Assembly: GCA_020719385.1 (NCBI GenBank)
Contig: DYQK01000024.1
Coordinates: forward strand, 1 to 36,069
Reading direction: 5' to 3'
Source: Rikenella microfusus
Lineage (GTDB): Bacteria; Bacteroidota; Bacteroidia; Bacteroidales; DYQK01
DNA: 36,069 nucleotides
Shown here: positions 32,320 through 36,069 of the stretch, one piece after another
Numbering within the stretch: the stretch's first letter is position 1
How the letters are laid out: the number at the start of each line of letters is the position of its first letter
Program-made: the position numbers and the translations under genes
The notes under the pieces: generated by a model
Told to the model about the DNA's origin: nothing
Databases searched by the model: none
What the model saw: only the letters and a program-made list of their open reading frames with translations

Positions 32320-32880
32320 TTAAGGTTTTTGAATTTTCATATAAGCGTCATAAGCACGTTGAACGGCATCGCAAAAAGCGCGCGAAGTAATTGTTGAAGC
32401 GGTTATTGCGTCAACCTCGCCGCCGTCTTTTTTCACTTTCATTTTAAATTGCGAAGGATTCTTCTCGTTAAATTGATTTTTCCATTGAGTTTTCATCTTG
32501 TCGCCAAGTCCTGGAGTTTCTTTTTGTTCCAAAACCATAATGTTGTGAATTGAACCATCGGGTTTAAAACCAACCATCAACCAAAATGTGCCGCTGAAAC
32601 CTTTGCTTGTATAGGTTTTTACTGCACAACCAACATTTTCGCTTCCTTTTTTTGCGAAGTAAAATGTAAGATTCTCCTCTGTCTTAGAATCTTTTGTTGG
32701 GTCATTGTCAAAAGACGGCAAAACTTGTTTAATTGCGTCTATCTCGGCTTTTTTGGCGGTTGCTTCGATAGGTTCTTTTGTCAAAATATAAACGTAAGCC
32801 AGTGCCGCAGACATTCCGACTCCGATGAATAACAACGAAAGAATCATATTGCGAAGGGTAGATTCTAATTTTTTAGCCAT
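32320..32880 (-). CDS. rnfG: Rnf complex subunit RnfG (FMN-binding)
   Basis: 186 aa from ATG 32880 (MAKKLESTLRN); the track start at 32916 is over-extended into rnfD. One membrane helix at about 11-32 anchors a periplasmic FMN-binding domain. The covalent FMN site is the VDAITASTITSRAF block, corresponding to the S/D-GATxT motif with an esterified Thr. The start overlaps the rnfD stop by 8 bp. Confidence 0.92.
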   Translation of the reverse strand: MAKKLESTLRNMILSLLFIGVGMSAALAYVYILTKEPIEATAKKAEIDAIKQVLPSFDNDPTKDSKTEENLTFYFAKKGSENVGCAVKTYTSKGFSGTFWLMVGFKPDGSIHNIMVLEQKETPGLGDKMKTQWKNQFNEKNPSQFKMKVKKDGGEVDAITASTITSRAFCDAVQRAYDAYMKIQKP

Positions 32881-33877
32881 TTTTCTTTTCCTCCCCAAAA
32901 CGTTTAGGTTTAACATATTTATTTATCAAAGGGACAACTGCGTTCATAATTAGAATCGCAAACGAAACACCCTCGGGATATGCTCCGAAGACTCGAATCA
33001 AAATTGTGATTATTCCGCACCCAAAACCGAAGATTAACATTCCTTTCTGTGTCATCGGCGAGGTAACATAGTCCGTTGCCATGAAAAATGCTCCAAGTAT
33101 TGCTCCTCCTGTGAGAATGTGGAATATTGGGTCGGCATTTTTGTCGGGACAATATAACCACAAAATTCCTGAAAAAATTATCATTGCACCTAACATCGAA
33201 AGCGGAATGTGCCAAGAGATAACTCTACGAATCAAGAGATAAATTCCACCTAATATCAACGCAGCAGCAGATATTTCTCCCAACGAACCCCCAATATTTC
33301 CGACAAACATATCGAGATAAGAATGTCCCATTTTTTGCATTATCGCCGAGACCGATTCGCCGTTCTTGAGTGCTTCTTTCATAACTCCAAGCGGTGTGGC
33401 ACCTGTTACCGCATCGACAACTCGCAAGAGATTTTCGCCGGGTTTGGGCCACGAGGTCATTTGTACGGGAAACGCAATTAACATAAACACACGACCAACT
33501 AAGGCAGGATTAAACGGATTATTACCGAGTCCGCCGAAGGTCATTTTTGCGACTCCAATAGCAACCAACGAACCAACAATTAACATCCAAATCGGAAGAT
33601 TACTTGGCACATTAAACGCAAGCAAAATTCCTGTCAAAGCGGCAGAGCCGTCCTTGATAGTTGATGATTTTTTGAAGAGATATTTGTTGATTAAAAACTC
33701 AAAAATAATGCACGACAGCACTGCGGTGAGAGTAATTATCAATGCACCGATTCCGTAGAAAAACAACGAAACTAAAAATGCGGGCATCAAAGCAATGATA
33801 ACATCGTACATTAACCGTTTTATTGTCGCCTGGTCATATTGATGCGGCGACATCGAGACAATTAAAGAGTTACTCAT
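32873..33877 (-). CDS. rnfD: Rnf complex subunit RnfD
   Basis: A 334-aa polytopic membrane subunit (about nine to ten helices) carrying covalent FMN on the Thr of VDAVTGATPLG (about T161). STIKDGSAALTGILLAFNVP and GGLGNNPFNPALVGR are family blocks. At 334 aa it matches RnfD rather than NqrB, which has an N-terminal extension. It is the first gene of this operon: rnfB and rnfC, which carry the Fe-S and NADH-side subunits and normally lie upstream, are not adjacent; upstream is an intergenic region and a divergent unrelated gene. Confidence 0.93.
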   Translation of the reverse strand: MSNSLIVSMSPHQYDQATIKRLMYDVIIALMPAFLVSLFFYGIGALIITLTAVLSCIIFEFLINKYLFKKSSTIKDGSAALTGILLAFNVPSNLPIWMLIVGSLVAIGVAKMTFGGLGNNPFNPALVGRVFMLIAFPVQMTSWPKPGENLLRVVDAVTGATPLGVMKEALKNGESVSAIMQKMGHSYLDMFVGNIGGSLGEISAAALILGGIYLLIRRVISWHIPLSMLGAMIIFSGILWLYCPDKNADPIFHILTGGAILGAFFMATDYVTSPMTQKGMLIFGFGCGIITILIRVFGAYPEGVSFAILIMNAVVPLINKYVKPKRFGEEKKNG

Positions 33878-34233
33878 TTTACATAAAAAATAATTAATTA
33901 ACTTTCAAAAAAAGAATAAAATTTTATATCAATTTGCGATAACATCATTTTTTTCAACGAAATTTAATTCGCAAAATTAAAAAATTTCTGTAAATTAAAA
34001 AATATTAACGGAATATTTTTTGAAAAATAAAAATTTGATTGCAAAACATTTGTAAAAAAAAATATTTTTTGTAAATTTGTAAAAATTTTTGAAAAACGAG
34101 GTTTGAAAAGTTAAGTTATTGATAATAAGACATTTAGAAAAAATTCTCTAAAAATAAATTGTTTAGATTTTTAGATGTAATTTATTTTTATTCTTCATAA
34201 ATTCTTGAAAATACATACGTTATAAAATTTTTT
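33878..34233. other. AT-rich divergent intergenic region with TTTGTAAA repeats and promoter
   Basis: This 356-bp gene-free stretch separates rnfD from the PD-(D/E)XK-like gene. It contains three TTTGTAAA octamers at 34049, 34068 and 34076. TTTG at 34049-34052 and TAAATTTG at 34072-34079 form a promoter with 19-nt spacing towards the plus strand, predicting a leader of roughly 150 nt. I found no convincing minus-strand -7 element for rnfD, and no RNA gene. Confidence 0.6.
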
Positions 34234-34875
34234 ATGAAAAAGAAAATTTATTGGACAGAAGGAATGGTTTGTGCAGAATTTGGTTTACAAAACATTTCTG
34301 AGGGGGAATCTCTGAATCTTTTGAGTTGGTTAGATGCAGAAACTGAATTTTCTGAATACGAAACTTCAAATTTGAACGAAATGCTCAGTTTAGCTTCGAG
34401 AAATATTAATTTTTGGAACGAAGAGGAATTAAAAATGTGGTTTATTTCAGATATTGTAAAAATGGCTCATTACAATTCTGACGCAAATTTTCGTCCTTAT
34501 TTTGACAGAGAAATTGCGGCAAAAGTTCAAAATTTTGACTTAAAAGTGAAAGTTGATTTTTTAATTGCAAAAGGAGTCGGCGATTATGTGCAAAAACCGT
34601 ATTTTTGTTTTCACGAGTATAAACGGGAAAACAAATATCACGATGATCCTGTGGCACAAGTGCTTTTGGCAATGTTGGTCGCAAAAACGATTAACGAATC
34701 TGAAAAACCATTTTATGGTGCATACGTTATTGGTCGAAACTGGTTTTTTTTGGTTTTAGAAAACGAAAAATACGCTATTAGTCCTGCTTTCGATTCTACG
34801 CAAAAAGAAAAAATTAAACAAATTATCGCTATTTTGCGAAAATTTAAAGAAATTTTGAGAAAAATATTATTGTAA
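34234..34875 (+). CDS. PD-(D/E)XK nuclease-like protein of unknown function
   Basis: A 213-aa protein. The core KVKVDFLIAKG (D108) and CFHEYKRENKYHDDP (E128-Y-K130) matches the D...(D/E)XK pattern of restriction-endonuclease-like folds, followed by the helix with Q142 in PVAQVLLAMLVA. I recall similar unnamed proteins in Bacteroidota genomes near defence or as orphans. No methyltransferase or helicase is adjacent; trpS follows after 7 bp and is probably co-transcribed. Function is not established. Confidence 0.7.
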   Translation: MKKKIYWTEGMVCAEFGLQNISEGESLNLLSWLDAETEFSEYETSNLNEMLSLASRNINFWNEEELKMWFISDIVKMAHYNSDANFRPYFDREIAAKVQNFDLKVKVDFLIAKGVGDYVQKPYFCFHEYKRENKYHDDPVAQVLLAMLVAKTINESEKPFYGAYVIGRNWFFLVLENEKYAISPAFDSTQKEKIKQIIAILRKFKEILRKILL

Positions 34876-34882
34876 AATTTTT

Positions 34883-35872
34883 ATGGAAACAGTTTTAAGT
34901 GGAATTCGTTCTACGGGCAATTTACATTTGGGCAATTATTTCGGTGCGGTGAGGAATTTTGTGAAAATGCAAAATACGCATCAATGTTATTTTTTTATTG
35001 CCGATTTTCATTCTCTCACCACGCATCCGAATCCTGCGAGTCTGCACGAGAATGTGAAAAAAGTTTTGTCGGAATATCTTGCCGCAGGTCTTGACCCTGA
35101 AAAAGCAACATTATATATTCAGAGTGATGTTCCTGAAATTCCTGAATTGTATTTGCTTTTAAATATGATTTCGTATCTCGGCGAACTTGAGAAAACAGCG
35201 AATTTCAAGGAGAAAGTGCGGCAAAATCCTGAAAATGTAAACGCAGGTTTGCTTACTTATCCCGTTTTGATGGCTGCAGATATTTTGATTCACAGGGCGA
35301 AAAAAGTTCCTGTCGGCAAAGACCAAGAGCAACATTTGGAAATGACTCGCAATTTTGCGAAGCGTTTTAATTTTTTGTACAAAGTGGAATATTTTCCCGA
35401 ACCAGAGGCGTTTAATTTTGGAGAAGAGTTAATAAAAGTTCCTGGACTTGACGGCACAGGCAAAATGGGAAAATCTGAGGGAAATGGCATTTATCTCATC
35501 GATTCGTCAGATGAAATTCGCAAAAAAGTGATGAAAGCAGTTACAGATGCGGGACCAACAACGCAAAATCAAGAGATGCCAGACGCAATAAAAAATTTAT
35601 TTTCGATTTTGCGTTTAGTTTCGCAAGCCGAGACGGTGAAATTTTTTGAAGAAAAGTACGCAAATTGTGAAATTCGTTACGGCGATTTGAAAAAACAACT
35701 TGCCGAGGACATCATTCGATTCACTTCGCCGATACGCGAGAGAATTTTGCAAATTTATTCAGATTCGGAGTATTTGAAAAAAGTTGTTGCCTTGGGAAGG
35801 GAAAAAGCACGGGCAAGTGCCTCAAAAACATTAAAAGAAGTGAGAGAAATCATTGGTTTTCGAGGGTTTTAG
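34883..35872 (+). CDS. trpS: Tryptophanyl-tRNA synthetase
   Basis: A 329-aa class I synthetase charging tRNA-Trp. The HIGH-like motif is STGNLHLGNYFGAV (about 10-23) and the KMSKS-like motif is GTGKMGKSEGNG (about 194-198). The middle block KKVPVGKDQEQHLEMTR is typical of bacterial TrpRS. The length is normal. It ends in TAG, the only TAG stop I verified among the intact genes; the in-frame continuation runs into the terminator. It is 7 bp after the PD-(D/E)XK-like gene. Confidence 0.96.
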   Translation: METVLSGIRSTGNLHLGNYFGAVRNFVKMQNTHQCYFFIADFHSLTTHPNPASLHENVKKVLSEYLAAGLDPEKATLYIQSDVPEIPELYLLLNMISYLGELEKTANFKEKVRQNPENVNAGLLTYPVLMAADILIHRAKKVPVGKDQEQHLEMTRNFAKRFNFLYKVEYFPEPEAFNFGEELIKVPGLDGTGKMGKSEGNGIYLIDSSDEIRKKVMKAVTDAGPTTQNQEMPDAIKNLFSILRLVSQAETVKFFEEKYANCEIRYGDLKKQLAEDIIRFTSPIRERILQIYSDSEYLKKVVALGREKARASASKTLKEVREIIGFRGF

Positions 35873-35879
35873 TGTAAAA

Positions 35880-35917
35880 AATCAGACTAAATTTTTGTTT
35901 AGTCTGATTTTTTTATT
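35880..35917 (+). terminator. Hairpin terminator after trpS
   Basis: AATCAGACTAAA (35880-35891) pairs with TTTAGTCTGATT (35898-35909) around a 6-nt loop and is followed by TTTTTTA. Strong rho-independent type. Confidence 0.88.
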
Positions 35918-36013
35918 TTTTTATAATCCCCCAAAATTACTTAATAACCGCTTTTTGTTTCGAGAAATAATCAATTTTTGTGAAAAATTTACTAAAAATA
36001 AGTTTAAAATTTT

Positions 36014-36042
36014 TTTGTTTAGAGAAAATTTTTGTATCTTTG
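36014..36042 (+). promoter_or_regulatory. Promoter at the right edge
   Basis: TTTG at 36014-36017 and TATCTTTG at 36035-36042, 17 nt apart. The predicted start lies near 36048. ATG codons at 36056 and 36060 may begin a gene that continues outside the window; too little is present to identify it. Confidence 0.65.
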
Positions 36043-36069
36043 CAAAAAATTAAAAATGTATGGCATACA

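Noticed and set aside
31133-33877. Na+-translocating NQR instead of Rnf
   Set aside because: RnfD (334 aa) lacks the NqrB N-terminal extension and RnfG (186 aa) is smaller than NqrC; gene order D-G-E-A also fits Rnf.
1-36069. CRISPR arrays, insertion sequences, prophage, tRNA or rRNA genes
   Set aside because: No regularly spaced repeats, transposase or integrase motifs, phage structural genes, or tRNA-like TpsiC/acceptor patterns were seen by eye. A tRNAscan/Infernal run would be needed to be certain.

Overview
The window looks like a piece of chromosome from an AT-rich member of the Bacteroidota, probably an anaerobic Bacteroidales-like lineage. The sequence evidence is: Bacteroidota-type promoters with a TAnnTTTG -7 element (for example TATCTTTG, TACCTTTG, TACTTTTG) about 17-21 nt after a TTTG/TTG -33 element; start codons set in A-rich leaders without Shine-Dalgarno sequences; phylum-typical families and gene orders (rpmB-rpmG-DUF4295, DUF4271-hemD-rnpA); a MurA with the Bacteroidota-style Asp active site; and an N-terminal carboxypeptidase-regulatory domain on the TonB receptor. 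Rnf subunits and a futalosine-pathway menaquinone enzyme fit an anaerobic or microaerobic respiratory lifestyle. The species cannot be named from the sequence.

Layout. 1-2.95 kb, minus strand: a small membrane protein, murA (peptidoglycan) and mqnC (menaquinone). 3.1-6.9 kb, plus: an unknown membrane-anchored protein, a polyprenyl-phosphate sugar transferase and a GNAT-like protein with overlapping stops and starts, so one operon. 7-8.7 kb: two tandem paralogous lipoproteins with a nearly identical C-terminus. 8.8-9.2 kb: a hotdog thioesterase on the minus strand. 9.2-15.8 kb, plus: a TonB-dependent receptor followed directly by an Mrp ATPase fused to a NifX-like domain with a His/Cys tail, then OsmC, then DUF134, a PLP sulfur lyase and a peroxiredoxin interrupted by one TAG codon. 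This is a metal, sulfur and thiol-redox neighbourhood. 16-18.2 kb: an ATP-grasp enzyme and a GCS2/YbdK-type carboxylate-amine ligase isolated by terminators, a candidate small-molecule ligase pathway.

18.2-22.7 kb, minus: Uma2-family protein, membrane/coiled-coil protein, NfeD-like protein, and an AIPR-type phage-resistance gene with two compensating frameshifts. 22.9-25.4 kb, minus: rnpA, hemD, DUF4271. 25.6-27 kb, plus: a polytopic membrane protein. 27-29.1 kb, minus: DUF4295 (missed by the ORF track), rpmG, rpmB and dnaA. 29.4-31.1 kb, plus: a DNA methyltransferase fused to a Mrr-like nuclease domain. 31.1-33.9 kb, minus: rnfD-rnfG-rnfE-rnfA without rnfB/rnfC beside them. 34.2-35.9 kb, plus: a PD-(D/E)XK-like protein and trpS. 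A strong promoter at the right edge drives a gene that leaves the window.

I saw no tRNA, rRNA, CRISPR array, insertion sequence or phage. The best candidates for undescribed biology are the ATP-grasp/carboxylate-amine ligase pair, the TonB receptor plus Mrp-NifX fusion, the methyltransferase-nuclease fusion, the tandem lipoproteins and the split rnf operon.
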